From Trematomus loennbergii (taxonomy: Eukaryota; Chordata; Actinopteri; Perciformes; Nototheniidae): 64,000 nucleotides of DNA. How positions within the stretch are numbered: position 1 is the stretch's first letter; every line of letters starts with the position of its first letter. The translations under genes and the position numbers were made by a program. The DNA lies in assembly GCA_012861695.1 (NCBI GenBank), contig JAAOOA010000028.1, forward strand, positions 7,542,470 to 7,606,469. The letters are read 5' to 3'. Below, piece by piece: positions 24,478 through 36,907 of the stretch. The notes under the pieces are model-generated. The model was not told the DNA's origin, made no database searches, and worked only from the letters and a program-made list of their open reading frames with translations.

Positions 24478-27400
24478 ACGATATTATGATACAAAACTAC
24501 AAATTCAATTCCACCAATAAATTATTTTCTGATAGTTCTCGCTGTTCTGTTATTTGCCTTTTCCCACTTCGTGATCATTTAGATAAATAATCAGCAATAT
24601 GACTGAGTAAATATTTTTGTGAAAGCACCCAAAAATGTCTACCCACCTACAAATATCTATAATGATGTATTTGTTAAAATATTTGTGTAAAACAGATTTT
24701 CTGAAGAGAGCACAGATCTAGTCAGAGGTTGGGAAGAGTTTAGAAGAAGAGCTTTGAGTATTGAAATAACTTATTGTAGATTCAAGCGATCAGGCTCCAT
24801 GGATCATCTTCTTCCTCCAGTTTCCTTCCTGTAACAGCAACATCTAATCCGTCATACACCATCTGGCCTTGATCTCCATCCTGTTGTAACAATACCGCAG
24901 TTGTTAAAATAAATGGACCTGCCAATCACAACATTAGTCAGCCACAAACTGACATCATCTGGCTATGACACTGTAAAGTCACTAAGAGCCAACTGGACTT
25001 TAGTTCAGATTTTTGATTCGTACTCAGGAGATGCTCATCTTTACATGAGACATTTGAATGGGTTCTTTTTGTGGTTTACATGCCAAAAAAATTGCAAAAA
25101 TACGATTTATTTCCGCTGGATTTCAGAAGAAGGCATACATCTACAGTATATTATTCTGTTCAGTCTTCTTCTTTTCACTCCTTTTAAGGTTTTTATTCAA
25201 TGTGCTGTTCAAAAAACATGGCCAAGAATAGAGACACATTTGGGCACAGGCTCCTATGTAATTTCCCACGCCTTTTGTCTCCGTTCCTGTGCCGCCCATA
25301 CATGCTGAGACAATAAGCTGGGAGCTTCGCTAGGAAGCTGACAACACCATTCTACAAAGAAGTCAGGAGGAAGACCATCATTCCTACTGATACTCCCCCA
25401 CTAGTGCTAATAGCATGCAAACCTAAGGAACAGCTGCTGATGATACCACAGGACTATTAGTTTCTTTCTAGATAAAACGATTCATGAACCTCAAGTTTAC
25501 AAAATAAAGACCCATTGTTCCTCCCTTGATGCAACGCCATTTGCGTACCGTTTACAGCTGTGTGATCAGTTTTCAACAGATAGCGCCTCCATGATAGTGA
25601 CGCATCATTGATTCGGTTTTCAACGTGGGATTAATTGTTGTGATATTCATTAAGATAGCATATTTGCGACTGATGAAATCTTAAAGCCTGTGAAATGGAT
25701 GTGGGAGATTTAGTTCCACAGGTGACTGACAATTAAGCCACGCTCCACTAGTTCAATTCAAATGGCACACAGTGTGACGGGCACCTCGGCAACTAATCAC
25801 TAGCATGGAGCATGGAAAGTGATGGGGACAAAATGGAAGACAGAGAGGTAAATATTTTACACCGGTTGCGAAAAATCTATTTCCGTAAAATATCAAAACA
25901 CTACATTGATAGATATAAATTCCCTCCCTATGGCTTGCACAGGCTTGAAACCTCCTTAAGTCGTTCAGAAGTGGGTTTAGGCATGAAATTGAATAACTTA
26001 AATCATTTCTACGAGACGTTGTGAACCTCCATCAGAAACGACACGCCATAAGTATTCTGCATGAGAACATGTCCTCCGTCAGACAGCCAGGCATGGAGGC
26101 TTAGTTCCAGATCAGCCGCCGTCTACAGTATGTGAATGACACAGACGTTGAGGCTGGAGAGGCCACTGCAAACATCTGTACCCAAATTGGTGAAGTTTAG
26201 GACAGGTATATTTGTCAAAGTCAGTATGGCGCACTTACATTACACGCTCTTCATGACATTTTTAGGTTTCCTTAACATAATGACATATCATCCTGTCCCT
26301 TGCAGGCACATCGGAGGAGGAAACAATTCATTATGCGCATGGTTTCAGTCCAGCATGATGTAGGCACGAGCAGCAGGTCGAGGTGAACCAGAAAACCTGA
26401 ATGTGATTCAACTGGACGTGGAGACACTGAGTGATGGTGCCCGAAAATTTTTCCTGCAATTTGGCTTCCGAGAAATGACGACTGCCTGAGGGCTTTTGTT
26501 ATTATGTCAACCAAGCCGGAAAATGGCAGCACTGTAATGGACTAGCTGGGATAGTAAAAAAAACAACAGCTTAACATACTTACAAACACAACAGTAATAT
26601 AGAAGCATTATCTTATTATCGGTATTGTTTATTTTTGTCCTTTTTTGGTTAAATGTGAGGATATCAAAACTGCTGATACGATTCTCCGCAGGGCCTCACA
26701 GTGTGCTGAACACACAGTTTCTCTGACTCCATCTCATGTTTACGGAAACATTTTTGTCAGGTTTTGACACTGACAACTGATAGATGTATCAACATAACAC
26801 AAAACTATTGGCTAAAAGCCCAATTGTGTTAGTTTGAAGAAACAAGAGGGGCAAAAAGCCTCTGTGAGATATTATATCAGGAGATACGTGCTGTGTATTC
26901 AACTTGGAAAGGGGAAAGAGAAAGAATAAAATGTACTTGGAATTCCTATTGACTGATATCCATCTAAACACCACAAGAGATCAACTCTACTTGTTCGGAC
27001 GTACATCCAGCCTGGAGATCGAGTTCTTCCGAATGCTGACAAACCATTTTTATTAGAATGGGGTGAGGTTTTCCCTTTGGGAAGTGTCAGAATCTACTCA
27101 ATTTAATGGAGGCACATATCCGCTCTACTGAAAGAGATTCCTTTAATAACTTCTGCAGCTCTGTGGTAAATGTCCAAGCAGGCAGCTGCCACAGCAGTAC
27201 AGTTAAGACCTTCAAGCAAACATCCATAGGAAAGATGCAGTCATCACTTTGGCACTTTACGTGATGAAATCTCATATTTTGTGGCATCATGGAGGCAGAA
27301 AATTGCTGAAGTAAGGCTTAAGCTGCACTCATTTCAGTTACGGACTAACATGCACATTTCCACCTGAAAACACATCATTGGCAGCAAAGAAAATTACATT

Positions 27401-27837
27401 TAAATTGCAATAAAACTGCTATTTAATGAGCATGAGTGAAATAGGCTGCACTTGAGATGCTGATGTGCCCCGGGTTTATATATTTAATTTAACAGAGGCC
27501 TCTTGAATGCACTTAGTAGCACTGTTTATGCAGAGCATGTGCAGGGTACATTAGGATTCAGCATTGCTACCTCATTGAGATGTGAAGTGTCATAACCTCC
27601 AACACTCTCAATCCATGTTCACTTTTCAGCAATTGATTTTTCCCGCTGCCACTAAGATTGATTGCGATTACATATGATACACAAAAGCACACAAACATAC
27701 TCTATATGCCCCATATCATCCCCTGTGTGATCCACAGTCAAAAAGGCAGCCTAATGAGTCGAGAATTTAGGTTTTGGCTACTGGAAAACAATCCTTAGCA
27801 GCAGAAATGACACAAAACTGTGATCTCCCCCAGGTTC

Positions 27838-27866
27838 TCTCCTCCTCCTCCTCCTCCTCCTCCTCC
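27838..27866. repeat. (TCC)n microsatellite
   Basis: About ten perfect TCC units; the Ser-rich open frame over it is a by-product of the repeat. Confidence 0.9.
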
Positions 27867-28847
27867 GTCTCTTCATCTTTAACTCAATCTATCCGCCCAC
27901 AACTTTCCATCCTCCCTTTGCTTCTGAACACTGCATCATCAGCATCCCCCAGGAGAAGGGAGATCTGTTCTTTAACTAGACCCTGACAGATAACTGCCAC
28001 TTTAAAAAAAAAAAACGGCCACATCTGCTCCCACACCTTCTGGAAGATGCTGTTCCTTAATGCGATTCTTTGTTACATAACCCTGCATGATAAATAACTG
28101 CAGACACTCCCAGATTAATCATATTCAGGGGAAGCCCCCCCACACGGCCTGATTTACAGCACTCGGAGAAGATGCTATTTTTACTCGGGCATCTCCATGG
28201 GTAGTATACTTTCTGAGGTCACTTGGCTGCCCGCCCCTCGGAGAAGCATGCTGCTGCAGTGCACTATTTCTGGGCTCCAGGAAGAGACAGGTGTGAGCGC
28301 ATGTGGGGGGAGAAACCTGCTGAAAGGTGTTACAGCACACTGCTTCAACGCTGGCGCTGGAAAGATACCGCATGGTGCAAAAAATAACTGGGATCCCAAC
28401 CCTCCCCCTGTTTCACCTCTAGTGTGATGGAGGTGGTTTAAACAGTCAAGGTCAGTGTTTGGGGATCAAAAGGTAAAACGCTTGTGTAGCTTGCTGTTGT
28501 TTTTTTATTTGAACTGATTGCAGAGCCGCTGCTGCCGCATGCCGATGAGATCAGCTCGGCAGCGGTGTCAGTTTTGCGCCTCATCCCAATGACAGCTGCA
28601 GGATGGCCGACATTATGTCCACATCAGTCTGCTTTCTCATAACCCAAGCCTCGTCAATCTAGGTAAACAGAAGGACTGATGCATTCAGAGAGCTTTTTAT
28701 GAATGACGATACAAAGGGCTGCATAGTAGTGTCTCGGTAGACTTGATAATAGATATCAAAAATTACATCTTTTAGTGTATGTTGCTGAACAAGAAAGATA
28801 TCCGATATCTCAGCTGTTCGTTGACTGAATGATAACTAAGTCCTGCA

Positions 28848-29215
28848 CACAAGAGGTGTATGCGGTTTGCTATCCTGGCTCCAAAATGGGGGAATGAGCT
28901 CCCCATTGACATCAGGACAGCAGAAAGCTTACACATCTTCCGGCACAGACTGAAAACTCATCTCTTTCGACTCCACTTCGAGCAAACAAAATTAAAATAA
29001 ATAAAAAGCATTTATATACTAACTAAGCACTTACATACTAACAAAGGACTGGCTTATCTAAAGCCAGTTGAGTAGCACTTAAAATGGTTTGGCTCTATGA
29101 AACCTAATGTACTTATATGATTCTGTCTTCTTCAAGTTTGTATCTTCTTGGTCGAATGCACTTATAAGTCGCTTTGGATAAAAGTGTCAGCTAATTGTAA
29201 TGCAATGTAATGTGT
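28848..29215 (+). mobile_element. 3' end of an L2/CR1-like LINE
   Basis: One frame near 28863-28985 reads RFAILAPKWGNELPIDIRTA then ESLHIFRHRLKTHLF, the typical C-terminus of fish L2/CR1-type reverse transcriptase proteins. It is followed by TATAAGTCGCTTTGGATAAA and ends in AATGTAATG-type repeats near 29200, the usual 3' signature. The element is 5'-truncated. LINE assignment is from recalled family features. Confidence 0.78.
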
Positions 29216-32200
29216 ATAGTTTGTCAAGCAAAAAAAAATTTGACGCAAAGTACACTGATGGCGTGTTGTGTTTAAGGACGGTTGTTGTGAAAATTGTTGA
29301 CTAATGACCAAAAGGGCAGAAGGAAGCATCGTGTAATTCTAAACCGTTTAACCAGAAATCAAATGATCAATTTATATATATGTTGTCCTACCCCACCTCA
29401 CATGTATTTATGGTTGTGAGCCCGAAACCAAGGCCAGTGGAATTTTATAGCATCAAGCTGAAAACAACTTAAATGCGTGAGTTAACAATGTAAAAAAGGT
29501 AATCAAATTAAAAGTGTTAATAGCAATGATGTACATACATTTCATAAATACCAGGTTGTTGGGGAATAATTTGCTTAGGTATTCAACCTGACACAGTTGA
29601 CATCATTTTCTCCTCTCACTGTCTCCTTTCCCATGGCATAGGTCTGCGGCCTTGGGTATTGCTGCTATCTCTCTTAAGGAGGAGCAGCTTGGGCGCATTG
29701 TTGTTGCCAGTCTATGACGGAGCACAAGCCACTATGAGGTAGTTTACTGTTCAGGGACGTAGGTTCCCTGGCGCACATTCTTTTCTATGGACGAGAGCTC
29801 TAGTTAAATTCAGGGTTCATAATTGTTTAGTCTCACTGATAAAGAATGTTGATTATTACACTCCAAACTAGTTAAAACCTGGAAGTACAGAAGAGTTCTT
29901 CAGAATTGATTGTGGCATCTCAACTGTGTGGTCAACTCGTGGCCCGTGACATGTCTTGTGAATTCTCCAAATAAACCGTCAGTGTTTGCCATCAAAGCTC
30001 CAGCTCTCCTCGTGTCTCTCTGAGTCCTGACTCCAATTGCTTCAGAAGTTTCCCCCACACAGGTCACGGCACATTCCAAAAAATAGGCATGTAGTTTGCT
30101 TTTTTAAGAAAAGATGGAGTATGAAACTAAAGGTTCTAATAACTTATTAGCAGAGGGAAAACATGTATTCCCAAAACATGTCAATTTCCTTTGAGATGAT
30201 TCCTTAGTGTTGGTTTGCATCACAATATACTATGATTATACACTGGGTACCATTACACAGGATCAGACTGATGATAAACATGACAGAAAGCTAATAAAAA
30301 CTGCTTGAGTTTAAATTAAAAAAAACAAGCCGAAACAGGTCATGTTCTAAACAGTTACTAGAAGGAGAAGCATGATACTATCTTTCCATTACATGATTTA
30401 ATTATCAGCTAAGCACCACCTGAACATCTACGTTTGTATTCAGGTGACATCACTACTCTGCTTTAATCTTCTTCTGACGTCGAGTGATAAGCTGGAAGAC
30501 AAAGCCTGCCAAAGTTACTGTCAAAGTGAGTGACTATTTTAAGGATCCACAACATGTTAACCTGAGATAAGTGATCACATACTTCTGAATTGATTTATTC
30601 TAATGCATAAATCAAAGGAGTTATGATGTTGAAAGCTCAAAGCTCTGTGACAAGCGGGTATGAATTCACTCCTTATTAAAAGAGGCTGGAGACGGTGAGT
30701 CTGTCAGTAATGGAAATGCTCTTTCACAGTCCACCACAGTTGCAAATGTATTACATTCAAGGGTTATATGAGCATCAAACTTAGAGGTATACACAAATAT
30801 ATTATGTTGATTTACTATAAATGAATACCTAGCAAGATAAATGTGCAAAAAAAGCAACAACATAGGAAAATGTGTGGATAAACAAGTGATTGAGGGTATA
30901 TGGTGTCAATCTTGATGTTAATTTCCTGCTACTCAAACGGCAAATTAACTCCCCGTGTAAACTGTGTAAGGAGGTAAATGCATGTTTGCTTGCGAAATAC
31001 TTGACAGATAAGCAGCTGCTGCCAGGGATTCAGTCTCATTTGCGCTGGCTTTCACTTTCGCAGACTTTGCTTAGAAAGCACACACTGGAAAAGTCATGAC
31101 ACATGCACATTCGGTATGAAACAAACACCACAGAGAATGCATATCTAACAGAAGCTATACTCAGGCCGTGAATTACCTCTCCTAACTATTCTAACGCTTT
31201 CTATTAATACATACATGTGGGAGAGAGATTGCTAATTATTCTCTTCACATGTAAATAGCTGCTTGTTCTGCTGTAATCTTGTTCCTTGTCTCCATATCTA
31301 CTAATGGTCCACAAATGACTCACACTGCAAGAGATGTATCTATCAAGGTATTCAAAGCTTACTCACTCACAAGTAATATCAACAAGAACCTTGAATTATA
31401 AAAACAGAAATGCCTGTTTATTTTATGGCTAAAGAACAGAGGCAACCATTACATTTTCCAAGCTGGTGTGGCTAATGTTTAGGCCATCAGGGTTCAACTT
31501 GAATGCTTCGATTGTGTTCCATCAAGTGGTGTTTTAATTGATTTGTGTCATCTGTTATTGTGCTTTCCCACTTCCTAATGAGCATCTGTGTCATCAACAT
31601 AGAGTGACTTGAGGCTAAGTCACACTTCAGCCCTTTAAAGCATTGACTTCTCTAGTGATTACCAACTTATCTTTCCAGAAAATGTGACAAAAAAAAACCT
31701 CAATGTGAGACAAAGGACATCTTCTATTAAATATACAGGTCACGTGGGAAATGTGCTTCAACTGTCCCAATCCACCCAACCAAAGCCACAAAATAAATGA
31801 GAAATATAGTCAGTCAAGTGATGAGGACCGAGTATAATAATGGCACACTTGCCTTTTTCAGATACTCCGAATAGACTTCCAGATCCAGAAATAATAAGGA
31901 AAACATAATGGCATCTGTGCGCAGCCCCTGGAGAAGGGACAGCTGCACAGAGTAAACAAATAGCTAATCTGACTTCAGCCAAGAACTGAGCACTGCCTTG
32001 ACACAATAAACGGAGGAGATTCATCTAAATCCCAACATAAGCTCTGCCCACGTACTGCGCAGAGACGGGCACAACACAACAGACACCCTCTTATTTCTGG
32101 TGAGAGTAATTCCATTTGTTGAGGTGACTCTTTTGTAGTCTCCCGTCAATTTGATGTGGCATTCCTACTTTGTTCCTCTGTCGGCTGAAATGTTTAAACA

Positions 32201-33702
32201 GAGATTCTCATCAGAGGTCAAAAAGAGAGCTCTGCCGGTGTGTGCAGTGGCAGGGCGCCGCCACAGGGGGTCACTGTTGCTGTATGAAAATGCTTAATAT
32301 ATTTAGGGAGCAAGTCATAAACATTCTTGGAGCTATAGGTCTCCTTTAGGATGCAATTACAGGAAATGCAGAACATCTCAGAGAGGAATAGACATATTTT
32401 GACATTAATATATATTTGAATATCTTGCATATTTCCATGGTAAGCATTGCTCAAACTTTATAGAAATCCCATTAAACACAAATAGATAAAATCTTGGATA
32501 TCATATTTGTCTGAAGTTCAATATGCAGATATTTCATCTTCCAAAAAACTATGGATTTTGAAAGCAAGCCATAGCAAAACAAGAGTGAAATCTGCCAGCT
32601 TGTGCTCACTGTGGACAATCCACCAGCAGCGTGCACTGAGAGGTTGGAAGACGGATATTACATAAGAAGCTCATCAGTGGGGTAGTGGCCCACGCACTCC
32701 GCATCCACAGTGGAATTTCTCACTGTTGATCGGCCTCTCAAAGTAAGAACAAAATGGCTGAGGTGACTGGGGAAAAATGCAGCAGAGAGGCTGCACATTT
32801 TGTGAATAATTAGACATCAAAGATATGTTCCTCAATGCAAATGAACAAGGTGTCTATATGATTCAGGAGGAAAGGCAGCCAACGTCCTCACACACTCAGT
32901 ATAATAATACAAAAGATCAAATGCTTCAGGGACGAAATGCTAATTAAGCTTTTACTGCATAACAAACATTATTCATACATTGCATTAATAAATGTACCAT
33001 GAAATAGGCAATTGCTGTTGTTAATCCATTACCTTTTATAGGCATTTATTGTTAAGGTTGTCATTTTGCTACAGGAAATGTAAACAGACGGTGGAGTGTG
33101 GTCAGTAGGGTTTACACTGTGGTTAGAGTTGGTACTAATGCGAAAACCACACAATCCATGACCTTTAACACAAGGCGGCGTTTTGTCTATACACTAGTAT
33201 TTGTGGGATTTAGAGCTTATTGGCAAGTGTCAGTGAGATAAGGAGTGAACTGGACTGCTGTGGGGATCTCTTTTTGCTTGTACATTTCTTTATATAGTGG
33301 CAGTTAACATTATCTTAAACGTTTTTTTAAGTTATCAAGCAAATATGAGAAGGATTCAATCTTTACAGTAGGGCTAAATATGTTTGTTATTAATCCTAAT
33401 TGTGCATTTTTGACACCATTTACTGTCATTTTACAGACAAACAAATTAAACGAGAACATTTTTGGCAGATAAATACATCTTGGAAATGATACATAGTTGT
33501 ACCTCTACAATTAATACAATGTTTCGGTGGACTGTTGGCAAAAAGTGAGTTAAAGAAGTTACTTTGGGTTTTGTACAACTGTCGTTTTACAAATAAAATA
33601 ATGACAAAAAAAACCTCACACTAGACAAAGAAAAGCAGGCAATCTTTACTTTTCATTTGCTGGAACCATAACTTTCTTTAAAAAAATGTCTTATATGATG
33701 AC

Positions 33703-33860
33703 TTAAAGGTCCCCTATTATACTGTTTTTCAGCAATAGGTCTCAGATATATACAAAACATGTCTTTGAAGTGTTTGGCTCTAAATACCAAACAGATCGTG
33801 CATTGTAGCATCCCATAAACCCCTCTGTTTTAGCCCTGTTTCAAAAGTGCTGATTCTCTG
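33703..33860 (+). mobile_element. truncated TTAA-type inverted-repeat element (half copy)
   Basis: Starts TTAAAGGTCCCCTATTATAC and ends at GCTGATTCTCTG, matching 322-485 read in reverse. It contains AATACCAAACAGATCGTGCA, a word also seen in the element at 36266 and, inverted, in that at 23981. No second terminal repeat was seen within several hundred bases. Confidence 0.72.
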
Positions 33861-35362
33861 TCCTCTAATAAATAATTTGTCAAAATTGTTGCTGGTCCAC
33901 TAATCAATGTATAAATGTATCATCTCAGCACTAACTGTAAGACAGTAACAACTTTCAGCTCTTGACAAATGAGGCTCATGAGGCACATGACCTTCTACAC
34001 ATTACTTCCACACACGCAGTAATCTAAAAATAAAGCGGCCAAACAAAGGAAAGCCTCTTCCACCAGGTGGTCCCTGATTGTGATGTTTTCACAAACTGCT
34101 GTCGGCCTCCAGCTGGGGCCGTGTGCACTCCCAACACGTCACGTTGTTGTTACCCTCCTCATTTCCCAACAGATGGACGAGGGTCAACACCACCACTGTC
34201 AGATCAGCTCCATGGAGCCCCCGTGCCAATCGGCAGCCTCCGCTCTCACCGGCCCACAAACCAATGTTGACTCCATGCCCACTTGCCCATCCATTGCACA
34301 GGCAACCAGTTGCCTAGGCAACTTCAAAGCCCTAGCGCCTGTTTAAGTGTCAAGACCAATTTTACATTTCACTTGCACAACAGTTCATTTTTCATTCATT
34401 CATGAATGTATTTCCACATCTGCCCGTCTCCTTCTGTGAGCGAACCTCATGCTCACGCTCAACTCTACAGTTTCCAAAAACACAGTAATCTGACATGACA
34501 CCCAGACGCTGTTTTCTATCAATGTCTTACAGAGCTAATAAAACTTCCACAGTCTTCTATCTTCATAAAGTAGGCCATGAGCAGTAAAAAATGGATAGAC
34601 ATCATCTTCAAATAGCTCAGAAAGATGAGGATAATTTGAAGTCCAATTACTGTGTGCTGCAATTAATAAGTGCAGAAATGGAGCTGAAATGAAAAACAGC
34701 CAAAATCAGGATGTAAAATCAATTATAAAACAAAAACAACCAAGTACGCAAATGACATCTGCCTCAGTTACACAACAGGAGCAGGATTTAAGGAGTCTCT
34801 CCTGTTGTGCACCTTACTTAGTAGGTAATATGTATAAAAACAAAGAGTGCTAAATTGTAACGCTTTGGCATAAACTACCAACACATTTGATAGAGACTAG
34901 CATTTTCCAAAGTAACAGCGCTGCTAGTATTTCAATAGAATTAACCCACATACACATCAATCCTGAAATGAGCTGCTGCTGCATTATCTTAATTTGATTT
35001 CTAGAAGAATTTCATAAAACCATCCACATATTAATCCAGCCCACGGTGATTTTTGCAGAGTCACTTATCACCCAGCACGACATGGCAGCCTCGACTCCAT
35101 GCCCAGTTTGACCGTGCTGCAAACTTTCAGAATACCAACACCACTTCCTCTCTCTATCACAAAATAACATGGGTAAGGAAATTGGAAAATGTCTCTCTGC
35201 TGTTTTGGGTCAGAGAGAAACATAAATAATAAAAAAACATAAAGAAAGAGACAGAATAACAAGTAACATTCAGTTCAACCCAGTTCCTGTTGTATTCATC
35301 AATGTCAACGCTCTGTCAAGGGGGGCGTGACACACACAGGCAAACTCACTATGTAGCACATG

Positions 35363-35416
35363 CACACACACATGCACACACACACACACACACACACACA
35401 CCACACACACACACAC
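35363..35416. repeat. (CA)n microsatellite
   Basis: Interrupted CA repeat of about 54 bases in intron 1; the His/Thr-rich frame across it is not a gene. Confidence 0.9.
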
Positions 35417-35939
35417 GGCTAGAGGCTGATGCTGTGCTCATCAGTGTCACTGTTGCAGAGCCCCTCACTGCACAAATCACAGCAGGGGTGCAGTCGTGGA
35501 AGAAACACGATGCTTATATAAAACACGAACACAGAGACAAATGCTTGTGGGACGCAAACATCCCCTGGCATGAACCAAAAAATACACCATCATAGAGAAG
35601 AAATCCTAAAGAATATGTATTTTCAAAATACTTTCACAGAGGAGACGAGTATACCCAATCAACATCAATTGAAGACTTTCACTTCCAATTTAAAAAAGGC
35701 TCGCAATCAACCTCTTGTAGAAGTGGCTTGTACACAAACACTACAAAATGGTGGTGCAGCAGAAGTAAAAGCTCAACAATTGCACATCTACAGCCTTAAA
35801 AAACAAACAAGCACCATTATAAAGACGAGCTCAGTGTTTCCATGGGTGTTGTATTTTTTTAATTCCTTATTTCGAGTCTACATTCAACAGAGCACTGCTG
35901 TCATGCTCTGTACAGCCGCCCACGTTCACCCTTGCAGAG

Positions 35940-35990
35940 TGTGAGAGAAAGGAAAGAGAGAGGGAGAAAGAGAGAGTGGGAGGGAGGTAG
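35940..35990. repeat. (GA)-rich purine tract
   Basis: GAGA/GGGA-rich run of about 50 bases, nearly all purine. Confidence 0.8.
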
Positions 35991-36265
35991 ATGAAAAAAA
36001 ATAAAACCTTGCTTTCACAGTGAGAGACCAACGATACATTATGGGAGGACAAACCATATTGCTCCATGCTGTTTTTCTTACAAACCACTACATGACCAAA
36101 CAATGGCCGCACATATTGTACAAATCCAAGGCGGCATGCCAGGCCTTGATTACTATAGCCCTGGTTGCACGGACGAATACATCCAAGAGGATGTACAGTT
36201 TAAATCCATACAATAATAAGTAGCGTTTATGTTCTATATATAATAAGAACGTGTTTACCCTTTCT

Positions 36266-36907
36266 TATAGTGGACCTATCATGCAAAACATGTCTGTGAA
36301 GTCTTTTTTTCAAAATACCAAACAGATCACCCATTGTAGCCATGCCTCATACTGCTCAAACCCCTCTTTTGAAGCCCTGTTAGAGAAACGCGGATCTTGG
36401 GTCCTTAGCTTGAAAAAAAAGAAAAGAAGAAGAGGCGGAGCTAATGCCTGATCAGAATTCTACCGGAGATAATGTTAAATTCGGTTGTGATAAAACGCCA
36501 TCCTGTTTAAACCACGTCAAGGATTATTTCTGAAATAGTATGGAGCTCAAATGCTTTTTCTCTTGCAGGTTTATCACAAGGTGAGTTCTTTTTTTATTTC
36601 CTGCTTTTTAAACACATGTGCTCTTCAGTACAGGTTAGCTCTGAGTGTTAGCGAGGCTTGCTAATGTAAACAAAGACGAGATTACGTCCAAAACACGTCA
36701 GGCATTGTTTCTGATAGCAACTTTCTGTGGGTCCGCCGCCGATTTGACGTCAGTTCGGATGGAATCTGTATCCGCTCGTTGTACACCCGTTTTTAAAAGA
36801 TTTGGGTTTATTTTCTGACGCTGCTTGAGTTCCCCGACGCACCGGGGACACATATTTATGTATAAAAGACATCACAAAGTGCATTTTGCATGATAGGTCC
36901 CCTTTAA
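36266..36907. mobile_element. TTAA-type non-autonomous DNA transposon (MITE), second copy
   Basis: Left end TAGTGGACCTATCATGCAAA and right end TTTTGCATGATAGGTCCCCT followed by TTAA are inverted repeats matching the element at 23981. The left TTAA is degraded. About 640 bases; the interior differs in length and sequence from the first copy but shares the AATACCAAACAGATC word. No transposase frame. Confidence 0.75.

Larger units (their letters stand above)
20061..28847 (-). other. agap3 intron 1, first distal block
   Basis: Contains the TTAA element at 23981 and a (TCC)n tract. Repeat-free stretches near 25590-25790 and 27290-27560, with homeodomain-like words (GGGATTAATTG, TTTAATGAGC), look like possible conserved non-coding elements. 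No gene is supported; the 131-codon plus-strand frame at 24913-25308 has no recognisable features. Confidence 0.6.

Noticed and set aside
29640..30070. Possible solo LTR with AATAAA and CT-rich end
   Set aside because: No TG...CA ends or target duplication could be fixed; left as a note only.
35290..35595. 101-codon frame with a long His/Thr run
   Set aside because: Produced by the CA microsatellite.
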